Shown here one piece after another: positions 35,189-44,703 of a stretch of DNA of 64,000 bases. The stretch comes from Methylococcus sp. (GTDB lineage Bacteria; Pseudomonadota; Gammaproteobacteria; Methylococcales; Methylococcaceae), in contig JAQTYA010000006.1 of NCBI GenBank assembly GCA_028688525.1, positions 1-64,000 on the forward strand, given 5' to 3'. The notes beneath the pieces were generated by a model. The model had not been told where the DNA came from and made no database searches. It saw only the letters and a list, made by a program, of their open reading frames with translations. Both the position numbers and the translations under genes were made by a program. Position 1 is the first letter of the stretch; each line of letters opens with the position of its first letter.

Positions 35189-36175
35189 ATGTTCGAATTC
35201 GCCTGGCCCCTGCTGTTTCTTACCTTGCCGCTGCCCTTCGCCGTCCGCTGGCTGTGGCGGCCTGCACCGCGCGGCGGCGGCGGTGTGCTGCGGGTGGCCT
35301 TCGCCGTGGAATTCGCCGATTTGGGCGGCTCCGGCCCGACCGCCGCCGGCAGCCGTGCGCCGCTGATCGCCGCCGCGCTGGGCTGGCTGCTGCTGGTTTC
35401 CGCCGCGGCCCGACCGCAGTGGCTGGGCGAACCCATCGAACAAACAGTGAGCGGCCGCGATTTGATGCTGGCGGTGGACTTGTCCGGCAGCATGGACATC
35501 GAGGATTTCGTGGTCAACCGCCAGGTTTCCAACCGCCTCGAAGCGGTCAAGCGGGTGGCGACCGGTTTCATCGAGCGGCGGACCGGCGACCGCGTCGGCC
35601 TGATTTTATTCGGCGAGCAAGCCTATCTTCAGGTACCGCTCACCTTCGACCGCAAGACCGTCGAAAACCTGCTCAACGAAGCCGCTATCGGCCTAGCAGG
35701 CGACAAGACTGCGATCGGCGACGCCATCGGCCTGGCGATCAAGCGCCTGCGCGACAATCCCGCCGACCAGCGGGTGCTGATCCTGCTCAGCGACGGCGCC
35801 AACACCGCCGGCCAGGTGCAGCCGCTGCAAGCCGCCGAACTGGCGGCGCGGGAAGGGCTGAAGATCTATACCATCGGCGTCGGCGCCGACGAGATGATCG
35901 TGCGCGATTTCTTCGGCAGCCGCCGGGTCAATCCGTCCGAGGATTTGGACGAGGCGGCGATGACCGCCATCGCCGAGCAGACCGGCGGCCGCTATTTCCG
36001 GGCACGCAACACCGAGGAGCTGGACCAGATCTACGCCCTGCTGGACCGGCTCGAGCCGGTATCACGCGATGCGCAATACTTCCGTCCCCGGGACGAACTC
36101 TATCCCTGGCCGTTGGGATTGGCGCTGCTGGCCGGGATCGGCGCACTATGGCTGCGCGGGAGGAACTCCGCATGA
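35189..36175 (+). CDS. VWA domain membrane protein (BatA-like)
   Basis: MFEFAWPLLFLTLPLPFAVRW; MLAVDLSGSMDIEDF MIDAS; DRVGLILFGEQAYLQVPLTFD; start inferred. Confidence 0.9.
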   Translation: MFEFAWPLLFLTLPLPFAVRWLWRPAPRGGGGVLRVAFAVEFADLGGSGPTAAGSRAPLIAAALGWLLLVSAAARPQWLGEPIEQTVSGRDLMLAVDLSGSMDIEDFVVNRQVSNRLEAVKRVATGFIERRTGDRVGLILFGEQAYLQVPLTFDRKTVENLLNEAAIGLAGDKTAIGDAIGLAIKRLRDNPADQRVLILLSDGANTAGQVQPLQAAELAAREGLKIYTIGVGADEMIVRDFFGSRRVNPSEDLDEAAMTAIAEQTGGRYFRARNTEELDQIYALLDRLEPVSRDAQYFRPRDELYPWPLGLALLAGIGALWLRGRNSA

Positions 36176-37983
36176 ACGAATTCCATTTTCTCCGCCCGCT
36201 GTGGTTGGCGGCCTGCGTGCCTCTGCTGTTGGCCCTCTGGTACTGGCGCCGCCGCAAGCAAGGCGAAGGCGACTGGGCCCAAGTCTGCGACGACAACCTG
36301 TTGCCGCACCTGTTGATCGGTGCAGCGGGGCGTAGCGGCAACCTGTCCTGGTGGATAGCCGCGATCGCCGGCACCCTGGCGATCTTGGCAGCGGCAGGAC
36401 CTGCTTGGGAACGCCAGCAAGCGCCCGCCTTCCGCAACCAGTCGGCTCTGGTGATCGCCCTGGAACTGTCCCCGGCGATGGACGCCGCCGATCTTCAGCC
36501 TTCAAGGCTGACCCGGCTGCGCTACGCCGTCACCGACCTGCTGAAACACCGCAAGGACGGTCAGACTGCGTTACTCGTCTACGGCGGCGATGCCTTCACG
36601 GTAACTCCCTTGACCGACGACATCGACACCATCGACGCCCAGCTTCCAGCCCTCAGTTCCGACTTGGTGCCGACTGCCGGCCACGATACCGAACGGGCTC
36701 TGACGCTGGCGGCCCAACTCCTGCGCGACGGTGGCTTCGGCCAGGGCGACATTCTCTTAGCCGCTATAGAAACCGACCCGGCCGCCGAATCCGCCGCAGC
36801 CAAGCTTCGCGGCGAAGGCTACCGGGTCTCGGTGCTGGGCGTCGGCACCGAAGCTGGCGCTCCCATCCCCTTGCGCAGCGGCGGTTTCCGCAAAGCCGGC
36901 GGCGGCGAGATCGAGTTGTCGCGCCTGGACGAATCCGCGCTCCGCCTACTGGCCGAGCAGGGCGGCGGACGCTATCTCAAGCTGAGCGCCGGCGCCGCGG
37001 CCACCGATGCCTTGTCTTCCTTCTTCGAACAGAGCGCGCGCCGCAACGAAGGCGTCGAAGCCGCCATGAAGCTGGAGCTGTGGGAAGACCGCGGCCCCTG
37101 GCTGTTGCTGCTGGTCCTGCCGCTGGCGGCGCTGGGCTTCCGCCGCGGCTGGCTTGCGGTCCTGATGCTCGCGCTGCCGCTGCCGCGCCCGGCCCAGGCA
37201 CTGGACTGGCAAGGGCTCTGGCAGACCCCGGACCAGCAGGCGGCAGAGGCGTTCAAGGCCGAGCAATACGGCCAGGCTGCCGGCGAGTTCCGCAATCCGG
37301 CTTGGAAAAGCGCAGCCGAATACCGCGCCGGCCAATACGAAGAAGCGGCCAAATCGCTGGAAGGCTTGGACACGGCGGATGCCGCCTACAACCGCGGCAA
37401 CGCCCTGGCCAAGGCCGGCAAGCTGCAAGAGGCGCTCGAGGCCTACAAGCGCGCCGAGCAAGTCGCCCCCAACGATGAGGACGTCCGCCACAACCGCGAA
37501 GCGGTCGAACAGGCCTTGAAGCAACAGGAACAGCAGAAGCAGCAATCCGATTCCAAGGACCAGAATCAGGAACACAAAGACGGCCAGCAAAAGGACCAAC
37601 AGGAGCCGAACGGCGACGGCAAGGATCAGCAAAACCCGCAGGAACAGAAGCCCGATCAGAACCCGCCTCAGGAACAATCCAAGCCGGACGAACAATCGTC
37701 CGAACAGCCTGGTCACGAAAACGGGGAACAGAAAACCCCGGAGCCAAAGGCACAAGAGCAGGCACCATCCGCCTCGCCGGCCCCTCAGGCCAGCGACGCG
37801 CCGGCGGAAGACAAGGAAGCCCAGGAGCAGCAGATGCAGCAAACCGAATCCCGGTCCGAGCACGAAAAGGACCAGGCCACCGAACAATGGCTCAAGCGCA
37901 TCCCGGACGACCCCGGCGGCCTACTGCGGCGCAAATTCCTCTACCAATACCGGCAACGCCAGCAGGGCGCGGGAGGGCAGTGA
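36172..37983 (+). CDS. VWA + TPR domain membrane protein (BatB/BatC fusion type)
   Basis: MNEFHFLRPLWLAAC; VWA-like domain; AYNRGNALAKAGKLQEALEAYKRAEQVAPNDEDVRHNREAVEQAL TPR; low-complexity Q/K/D/E tail. Confidence 0.88.
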   Translation: MNEFHFLRPLWLAACVPLLLALWYWRRRKQGEGDWAQVCDDNLLPHLLIGAAGRSGNLSWWIAAIAGTLAILAAAGPAWERQQAPAFRNQSALVIALELSPAMDAADLQPSRLTRLRYAVTDLLKHRKDGQTALLVYGGDAFTVTPLTDDIDTIDAQLPALSSDLVPTAGHDTERALTLAAQLLRDGGFGQGDILLAAIETDPAAESAAAKLRGEGYRVSVLGVGTEAGAPIPLRSGGFRKAGGGEIELSRLDESALRLLAEQGGGRYLKLSAGAAATDALSSFFEQSARRNEGVEAAMKLELWEDRGPWLLLLVLPLAALGFRRGWLAVLMLALPLPRPAQALDWQGLWQTPDQQAAEAFKAEQYGQAAGEFRNPAWKSAAEYRAGQYEEAAKSLEGLDTADAAYNRGNALAKAGKLQEALEAYKRAEQVAPNDEDVRHNREAVEQALKQQEQQKQQSDSKDQNQEHKDGQQKDQQEPNGDGKDQQNPQEQKPDQNPPQEQSKPDEQSSEQPGHENGEQKTPEPKAQEQAPSASPAPQASDAPAEDKEAQEQQMQQTESRSEHEKDQATEQWLKRIPDDPGGLLRRKFLYQYRQRQQGAGGQ

Positions 37984-37985
37984 GC

Positions 37986-39725
37986 ATGGCGAAACATTGC
38001 AAGCGGGCGTGGAGCCTGGTCATCCTGGGGCTGCTGCTGTGGCTGAGCCTGAGCGGCGCAGGCTTAGCGGCGGAAATTACCGTCAGCGCCGACCGCGACC
38101 CGGTCCCCCTCAACGAATCTTTCAACCTGACTTTCAGCGCCGACGAGTCGCCCGATGACGAACCCGATTTCGGGCCGCTGAACCAGGATTTCCGCGTGCT
38201 GGGCCAGAGCCAGAACAGCCAGATGTCGATAGTGAACGGCAAGGTCAGCCACACTCTCGAATGGACCGTCTCGGTCATCGCCAAACACGCCGGCAAGTTG
38301 ACGGTGCCGCCCATCGCCTTCGGAGCCGACCGCTCCAAGCCCGCAGCCATAACTGTCACCGACAAGGCGGCGCAGGGGCAGACACGCGGCGGTGGGGACG
38401 ACATGCTGCTGATCGAAGTGGACGCCGCGCCGAAGAACCCCTACGTCCAGGCCCAGGTGATCTACACGCTGCGCGTGCTCTACCGGACCGACTTGGGGCG
38501 CGCCCAATTGAGCCCGTTGGAAGTTCCGGACGCGCTGGTCCAGCAACTGGGGGACAAGCGCAATTTCTCGACCGAACGCAACGGCTACACCTACACCGCC
38601 ACCGAACTCACCTACGCGATCTTTCCGCAAAAAAGCGGAACCCTGCGCATTGCGCCGGTCAGCCTGGATGCCGAAATCCAGGCCGGCGGCCGGGGCAGGA
38701 TGAATCCCTTCTTCGGCCGCCCGACCAAGACCGTCAGCCTGCGCTCCAAAGCCATGGAACTGCAGGTGCGGCCCGTCCCGCCGGCGTTTTCCGGCCAGCA
38801 CTGGCTGCCGGCGGAAAACCTGACGCTGGAAGACGCCTGGTCCCCGGACACGGCCAAGATCGAGGCCGGCCAGCCGCTCACCCGCACAATCACGCTGCAA
38901 GCCCGCGGCGCCACCGTAGGCGTGCTGCCCGAACTCGGCCTGCAAGGGTTGCCGGCGGCAATCCGCCGCTATCCGGACCAGCCGGCCATGGACGAACAGC
39001 GCCAGGGCGGCGGCATCGTCAGCACCCGCCGGGAAAAGACCGCGCTGATTCCGGACAAACCGGGCCTCTACACGCTCCCCGCCATCGAAGTGCCGTGGTG
39101 GAACGTCGCCGCCGACAAAATGGAAGTGGCGCGCCTGCCAGAAAGAACTATCGAAGTCGGCGGCGGCGCGGCTGTTCCGATACAGCCGGCACCTAGCCCC
39201 GAAACCCTGGCCGCGCCCGAAACCGAAAGCGCCGCGCAAACATTTACACCACCGACACCGACCGAACCCAACTTCACCGGCTCGCCGGTCTGGTTCTGGC
39301 TCAGCATCGTTCTGGCGGGAGGCTGGCTGGCCACCGGCGGCCTGTGGTGGCGCTCGGCGCAACGCCCCACCATAGCTCCCGCGGAAAAACGTCCAGAACC
39401 CGAAACCGGCAAGCCGTCCGACAAGCGGTGTATGCGCGAACTGAAGGAGGCCTGTGCCGCCAACGATCCCGAGCGGACCCGCCGCGCGCTGCTGGCCTGG
39501 GCCGCACTGCGCTGGCCGGATGGCGAGGCGTCCTTGGAAGCGATTGTGGCACGTTCGGAAGGCGAGTTGAAAACCGCCGTCCAAGCCTTGGGTAAAACGC
39601 TCTACGGCCATCCCCGCGAAGCTTGGAAAGGAGCGGTGCTGTGGGCGGCGGTCGTCACCACCGACCTGGGCAAATCCAGGCAGGAAAACCGGAATGCGGC
39701 GGAAATCGCGTCACTGCATCCGTGA
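37986..39725 (+). CDS. BatD family (oxygen tolerance) protein
   Basis: Signal peptide, ITVSADRDPVPLNESFNLTFS, NPYVQAQVIYTLRVLYRTD, C-terminal TM. Confidence 0.88.
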   Translation: MAKHCKRAWSLVILGLLLWLSLSGAGLAAEITVSADRDPVPLNESFNLTFSADESPDDEPDFGPLNQDFRVLGQSQNSQMSIVNGKVSHTLEWTVSVIAKHAGKLTVPPIAFGADRSKPAAITVTDKAAQGQTRGGGDDMLLIEVDAAPKNPYVQAQVIYTLRVLYRTDLGRAQLSPLEVPDALVQQLGDKRNFSTERNGYTYTATELTYAIFPQKSGTLRIAPVSLDAEIQAGGRGRMNPFFGRPTKTVSLRSKAMELQVRPVPPAFSGQHWLPAENLTLEDAWSPDTAKIEAGQPLTRTITLQARGATVGVLPELGLQGLPAAIRRYPDQPAMDEQRQGGGIVSTRREKTALIPDKPGLYTLPAIEVPWWNVAADKMEVARLPERTIEVGGGAAVPIQPAPSPETLAAPETESAAQTFTPPTPTEPNFTGSPVWFWLSIVLAGGWLATGGLWWRSAQRPTIAPAEKRPEPETGKPSDKRCMRELKEACAANDPERTRRALLAWAALRWPDGEASLEAIVARSEGELKTAVQALGKTLYGHPREAWKGAVLWAAVVTTDLGKSRQENRNAAEIASLHP

Positions 39726-39736
39726 TGCGCAAGGCC

Positions 39737-39937
39737 TCAAGTCGCTGAGCGATCGCCGAACAAGCTGTCGATGATCCAGTAAACGCCCTGCGTCAGCAGA
39801 AAGCCGAGCAGAAAGCCGCCGATGAAGAACTCGGAGGCATGATGCTGGAAGTATTCTCCCAAAAGCTTGCCCGACACGAAGCCCGCAAGCAGCGCAAGGC
39901 CCACGCGGAGCCGGTGGAAAATATCCTGAGTGGTCAT
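39737..39937 (-). CDS. Small membrane protein, hypothetical
   Basis: 66 aa; overlapping 84-aa frame gives an ambiguous but less membrane-like alternative. Confidence 0.4.
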   Translation of the reverse strand: MTTQDIFHRLRVGLALLAGFVSGKLLGEYFQHHASEFFIGGFLLGFLLTQGVYWIIDSLFGDRSAT

Positions 39938-40039
39938 AAGCGTTTATCTGCGAAGAGGCTGGCATTACGCCGAACGCCGTCCTTTATAGGATAATAAATC
40001 CCCTTTCAGCATTCATCTATTCCCCCGACCTCCCCGCTC

Positions 40040-41800
40040 ATGAAAAAGCGTTTGGAAACTCTGCTCCGCACCGCGCTGGAGCGCTTGCAAGCCGCCGGCG
40101 AAATACCCACCACCGCCGAAGCCCTAGTACAGATCGAACGCACGCGCGACCCGGCCCACGGCGATTTCGCGGCCAACACCGCCATGCTGCTGGCGAAGCC
40201 CGCGCGCTGCAATCCGCGCCAACTGGCCGAGAAGATTTGCTCCGCGTTGCCGGACGACTCGGCGGTTATTCGCACCGAGATCGCAGGACCCGGCTTCATC
40301 AACTTCTTCATCGACCCGGCCGCCCAGTACCGGGTGATCGCCGAGATCCAGGCCCAAGGCCCCGGTTTCGGCCGCAGCAAGGCCGGCGCGGGGCAGCGAG
40401 TGCAGGTCGAATTCGTGTCCGCCAACCCCACCGGACCGCTGCACGTAGGCCACGGCCGCGGCGCAGCCTACGGCGCGGTGGTCGCCGATCTGCTCGAGGC
40501 GGTCGGCTTCGACGTGCACCGGGAATACTACGTCAACGATGCCGGGCGGCAGATGGACATCCTGGCCGCCAGCGTCTGGCTGCGCTACCTGGAGAACTGC
40601 GGCGAAGTCCTGCCGTTTCCGAGCAACGGCTACCGTGGCGAATACGTGCGCGACGTGGCCGCGGACCTCCACCGCGCCCAGGGCGAACGCTACCGGATTG
40701 CAGCAAACGAGGTCCTCGCGGACCTGCCGCCGGACGAGCCCGAAGGCGGCGATAAGGAGGAGTACATCGACGCGATGGTGCGCAAGGCGAAGGACGCGCT
40801 CGGCTCCGAACGCTACCGCAAGGTGTTCGCCGCCGGCCTGGACAGCATCCTCGACGACATCCGCGACGATCTGGGCGAATTCGGCACCCATTACCAGGAA
40901 TGGTTCTCCGAATTGAGCCTGACCGAAGCCGGCGCGGTCGAGCGGGGGCTGGAGAAGCTCAAGGCCTCGGGCTATGTCTACGAGAAGGACGGCGCGCAGT
41001 GGTTCGCCTCCACCCGGCTGGGCGACGAAAAGGACCGAGTGCTGGTGCGCGAGAACGGCCAGACCACCTATTTCGCCTCCGACGTCGCCTACCACCTCAA
41101 CAAGCTGGAGCGAGGCTTCGACCGCATCGTCAACATCTGGGGCGCCGACCACCACGGCTACATCCCGCGCGTCAAAGCCGCCATCCAGGCCTTGGGCGGC
41201 GATGCCGACAAACTGGAAGTGCTGCTGGTGCAGTTCGCCGTACTGTATCGTGGCGAGGAGCGGGTGCAGATGTCCACTCGCTCGGGCGAGTTCGTGACAC
41301 TGCGCCAGCTCCGCAACGAGGTCGGCAAGGATGCGGCTCGGTTCTTCTACGTGATGCGCAAATCCGACCAGCACATGGATTTCGACCTCAAGCTGGCCAC
41401 TTCCCGCACCAACGAAAATCCGGTCTACTACGTGCAATATGCCCATGCCAGAGTATGTAGCGTGTTCCGCCAGCTCGACGAGAAAGGCTGGGCGCGGGAT
41501 CTGGGACGCGGGATGCAGCAGCTGGAACGGCTGAACGAGACGCACGAACTCGCTCTGGTGGGCACCTTGTCGCGTTACCCCGAGATAGTGGAACTCGCGG
41601 CTCTGCAATACGCTCCGCACCATCTGGTTCACTACTTGCGCGATCTCGCCGCCGAATTCCACGGCTACTATAATAGCTGTCAGTTCTTGGTCGATGACGG
41701 GGATCTGAGGGATGCCCGTTTGAACCTGATCGACGCCGTACGGCAGATCATTGCCAACGGCCTCGGCCTGCTAGGCGTATCCGCACCCGAAACCATGTAG
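40040..41800 (+). CDS. argS: Arginyl-tRNA synthetase
   Basis: [24 protein letters not shown]-terminal ALPHA/DALR domain; 586 aa. Confidence 0.97.
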   Translation: MKKRLETLLRTALERLQAAGEIPTTAEALVQIERTRDPAHGDFAANTAMLLAKPARCNPRQLAEKICSALPDDSAVIRTEIAGPGFINFFIDPAAQYRVIAEIQAQGPGFGRSKAGAGQRVQVEFVSANPTGPLHVGHGRGAAYGAVVADLLEAVGFDVHREYYVNDAGRQMDILAASVWLRYLENCGEVLPFPSNGYRGEYVRDVAADLHRAQGERYRIAANEVLADLPPDEPEGGDKEEYIDAMVRKAKDALGSERYRKVFAAGLDSILDDIRDDLGEFGTHYQEWFSELSLTEAGAVERGLEKLKASGYVYEKDGAQWFASTRLGDEKDRVLVRENGQTTYFASDVAYHLNKLERGFDRIVNIWGADHHGYIPRVKAAIQALGGDADKLEVLLVQFAVLYRGEERVQMSTRSGEFVTLRQLRNEVGKDAARFFYVMRKSDQHMDFDLKLATSRTNENPVYYVQYAHARVCSVFRQLDEKGWARDLGRGMQQLERLNETHELALVGTLSRYPEIVELAALQYAPHHLVHYLRDLAAEFHGYYNSCQFLVDDGDLRDARLNLIDAVRQIIANGLGLLGVSAPETM

Positions 41801-41802
41801 CC

Positions 41803-42426
41803 ATGCCTAAGGATTACAAACACAGGATTCCCGGCTACCGCCAGACGCGGCGTCGGCGCAAGCGCGGTTGGCTGCTAGCCGGCTTCGCTGCCGTATGCCT
41901 CGCTGCGGGCGGCGGAACCTATGTAATCCTAGCCAAGCAAAAAGAGACCCCAGCGGCAACACCGCCTCCTGAAACGAAATCCGGCAACGGGGAAACGGGA
42001 CACCCCAACGGCAAAACCGAAGAACCGGCCGCACACGCCAAGAAAGCCTCTCCGCCCCGTTTCGCTTTCTACAAGATCCTGTCGGAAAAGGAAGAGATCA
42101 TCCCGGAAGCGGAGATACGGACGATCAAGCGCGAAGAAGAGCAGGGCACGTCCCCCCCAGGCGGCGGCTATATCGTCCAAGCCGGTTCGTACCGTTCGCG
42201 GGCCGACGCCGAGAAAATGCGCGTCGACTTGGTCAAAATCAAGGTCAAAGCCCGGCTGGAGAGCGTGAAAATAGAAAGCGTCGAATGGTTCCGCGTGAAA
42301 ATCGGCCCCTACGACAATTTGGCCGACGCCGACCGCCTGCGCTCTATCCTCAAGAAAAACGGCATCGACAGTGTGGTACAGAAGACGGCTCCCCGCACCT
42401 CGCCGCCGCCCGCAACTAAACACTAA
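41803..42426 (+). CDS. SPOR domain-containing protein
   Basis: Membrane anchor and C-terminal GGYIVQAGSYRSRADAEKMRVDL...VKIGPYDNLADADRLRSILKKNGID. Confidence 0.9.
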   Translation: MPKDYKHRIPGYRQTRRRRKRGWLLAGFAAVCLAAGGGTYVILAKQKETPAATPPPETKSGNGETGHPNGKTEEPAAHAKKASPPRFAFYKILSEKEEIIPEAEIRTIKREEEQGTSPPGGGYIVQAGSYRSRADAEKMRVDLVKIKVKARLESVKIESVEWFRVKIGPYDNLADADRLRSILKKNGIDSVVQKTAPRTSPPPATKH

Positions 42427-42439
42427 GCGGCACTACGCT

Positions 42440-43804
42440 TCACGCCACCAGCCGGTAACACGGCTCATATTTCGTCCCCGGCAGCTTCATCCGCTTCTGC
42501 GCGACGAAGGTCGCCAGCAATTCGTCCAACGGGTCGAGGATAGAGCGGTCGCCGCGGATTTCGAACAAACCTTCCTGCTCTATCCTCCGGATGCCTTCCG
42601 CCTTGACGTTGCCGGCGACGATGCCGGAGAACGCCCGCCGAAGATTCGCCGCCAGCGAATGAGTGGGCTGATCGCGGTGCAACGCGAGTCCAGCCATGTT
42701 TTCATGGCTAGGCACGAAGGGCATCTGAAATGCCGGTTCGACGTGGAGCAACCAATTGAAGTAATAAGCATCGTCGTGATGACGCCGGAACTGCCTCACC
42801 AGGTCGACGCCCTCCCGCATCTGCCGCGCCGCCTGCGCCGGATCGCCGACTACGATCTGGTAACGCTTCCGGGCCTCCTGCCCCAGGGTTGCCTCGATGA
42901 ATCGGTCGATCTGATCGAAATAGCCAGCGCTCTGGCTCGGCCCGGTAAAGACCAGGGGGAACGGCAGGTATTTGTTTTCCGGATGCATCAGGATACCGAG
43001 CAGATGCAGGATTTCCTCCGCCGTGCCCACGCCGCCGGGAAACACCACGATGCCGTGGCCCACCCTCACGAAAGCCTCCAGGCGCTTCTCGATGTCCGGC
43101 ATGATGACCAGCTCGTTGACGATCGGGTTGGGCGGCTCGGCGGCGATGATGCCGGGTTCGCTGATGCCCACATAGCGTGGCCGACTGATCCGCTGCTTGG
43201 CATGGGCGATGGTCGCGCCTTTCATCGGCCCCTTCATCGCTCCTGGGCCGCAGCCGGTGCACACGTCCAGCCCACGTAGTCCCAGCTGATGGCCGACTTC
43301 CTTGGTGTACTCATACTCGCCGCGTTCGATAGAGTGTCCACCCCAGCATACGACCATGTTGGGCGGCACATCCGGCACCAGGCAGTTGGCGTTGCGAAGG
43401 ATGTGAAACACTGCGTCGGTAATATGCCTCGACTCGGAGAGGTTGAATTTCGGATCGCCAACGATCTCGAATCGGGTATAGACGATGTCCCTCAGCACCG
43501 AAAACAGGTGCTCGCGTATCCCCCGGATCATTTCACCGTCGACGAAAGCGCTGTGTGGCGGGTTGATGAGTTCCAGGCGAACGCCGCGCGCCGTAGGGAG
43601 AACCCGGATATCGAAGTTGCGGTACTGGTCGAACACCGCCTTGCTATCGTCGACCTGGCCGCCGCAGTTCAGCACCGCCAGCGAGCAATTGCGAAACAAC
43701 TCGTGAAGAGCGCTTTCGCTGCTGTCCAGCAGCTTTCCGACTTCAAGCTTCGAAAGGACTTCGAGACTGCCTTCTGGGCTGACCTGTACGTTGATGCTGG
43801 ACAT
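42440..43804 (-). CDS. ppnN: Nucleotide 5'-monophosphate nucleosidase PpnN (LOG family)
   Basis: CTGCGPGAMKGPMKGATIAHAKQR, VVFPGGVGTAEEILHLLGILMHPEN. Confidence 0.92.
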   Translation of the reverse strand: MSSINVQVSPEGSLEVLSKLEVGKLLDSSESALHELFRNCSLAVLNCGGQVDDSKAVFDQYRNFDIRVLPTARGVRLELINPPHSAFVDGEMIRGIREHLFSVLRDIVYTRFEIVGDPKFNLSESRHITDAVFHILRNANCLVPDVPPNMVVCWGGHSIERGEYEYTKEVGHQLGLRGLDVCTGCGPGAMKGPMKGATIAHAKQRISRPRYVGISEPGIIAAEPPNPIVNELVIMPDIEKRLEAFVRVGHGIVVFPGGVGTAEEILHLLGILMHPENKYLPFPLVFTGPSQSAGYFDQIDRFIEATLGQEARKRYQIVVGDPAQAARQMREGVDLVRQFRRHHDDAYYFNWLLHVEPAFQMPFVPSHENMAGLALHRDQPTHSLAANLRRAFSGIVAGNVKAEGIRRIEQEGLFEIRGDRSILDPLDELLATFVAQKRMKLPGTKYEPCYRLVA

Positions 43805-43855
43805 GGGACTCTTCTAACGGTGGGGGAAACTGAGCCAAGCCGAGCGTGCAAGGCC

Positions 43856-43864
43856 TGTGGATAA
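43856..43864 (-). promoter_or_regulatory. Perfect DnaA-box 9-mer (TTATCCACA on minus strand)
   Basis: TGTGGATAA on plus strand within ggcctgtggataactctgtgtgaaaag. Confidence 0.6.
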
Positions 43865-44058
43865 CTCTGTGTGAAAAGCGCGTGAAATGCCTGTCTGGCT
43901 TTGTCAATTGCCGCAAAGTCCACAGCAGAGCTCTGCCAGACCATTACATTTCTACTTTATATACAATAACTTGCATTAATCCAACCGTATTTATACGGTT
44001 CCTTTCAATAATCCTGGCCCTCTGAAGCCATTGTGCACAACTTGAAAAACTCGCGCCG

Positions 44059-44703
44059 TCAACGGGCATTCCGACTACAGACGTCTCGCCACGCCGGGTG
44101 GCTCCCGATTAGCGCGAGCGCTGCTTCTAACAAAGTCTTGCCCGGTTCCCGCCGGTGCCAAGTCGATGCACCGGAAGGGTGCGGCAAGGGGATCACATCC
44201 GCTGCGACGCCACAGAGTTCCACACGGTGTTGTTTACCGACGATCTCGGCCAGCTGGCCGAACGCCAGAAACCTGCTCGCGGCAAGCTTGCCCACCGGGA
44301 CAATGAGACCGGGCCGGAGAATTTCGAGTTCCGCGCGCAGCCAAGCCGAACACTGCTCGATCTCAAGCGGATCGGGCACCCGGTCTCCCCCCTTTGGATT
44401 CTTACCTGGAAAGCAGCGGCACACTGCTGCCATGTGAACGCGGGCGCGGAAACTTTCCTCGTCCACGCCAATACCGGAAAACCAGCGGAACATCGTTTTC
44501 CCCGCCGTCCATGCGAACGGCTTACCGAGCGCGCCCTCCTTCGCACCTGGCGCCTGCCCGACCAGGTACACGGGAGAGGCGACGGGGTTTCCTACAATCA
44601 CCGGCGGTACCATGCCGGGACAGCGGCTACACTGCCGCAGATCCGCCTGATGGCGTCCGATCGCCGCCGAGACATCGGTCACGGTGTTTCGCCGCGGTTC
44701 CAA
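44059..44703 (-). CDS. Uracil-DNA glycosylase superfamily protein
   Basis: LVGQAPGAKEGALGKPFAWTAGKTMFRWF, PLPHPSGAS. Confidence 0.88.
   Translation of the reverse strand: MEPRRNTVTDVSAAIGRHQADLRQCSRCPGMVPPVIVGNPVASPVYLVGQAPGAKEGALGKPFAWTAGKTMFRWFSGIGVDEESFRARVHMAAVCRCFPGKNPKGGDRVPDPLEIEQCSAWLRAELEILRPGLIVPVGKLAASRFLAFGQLAEIVGKQHRVELCGVAADVIPLPHPSGASTWHRREPGKTLLEAALALIGSHPAWRDVCSRNAR

Noticed and set aside
35254-36171. N-terminal extension of the second VWA ORF
   Set aside because: Overlaps the BatA-like gene in another frame with Arg-rich nonsense; start at 36172 is supported.
38064-39611. 515-aa minus-strand ORF opposite batD
   Set aside because: No recognisable domains, fully inside a supported gene; GC-frame artefact.
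40124-41662. 512-aa minus-strand ORF opposite argS
   Set aside because: Fully antisense to argS, no domain; artefact.
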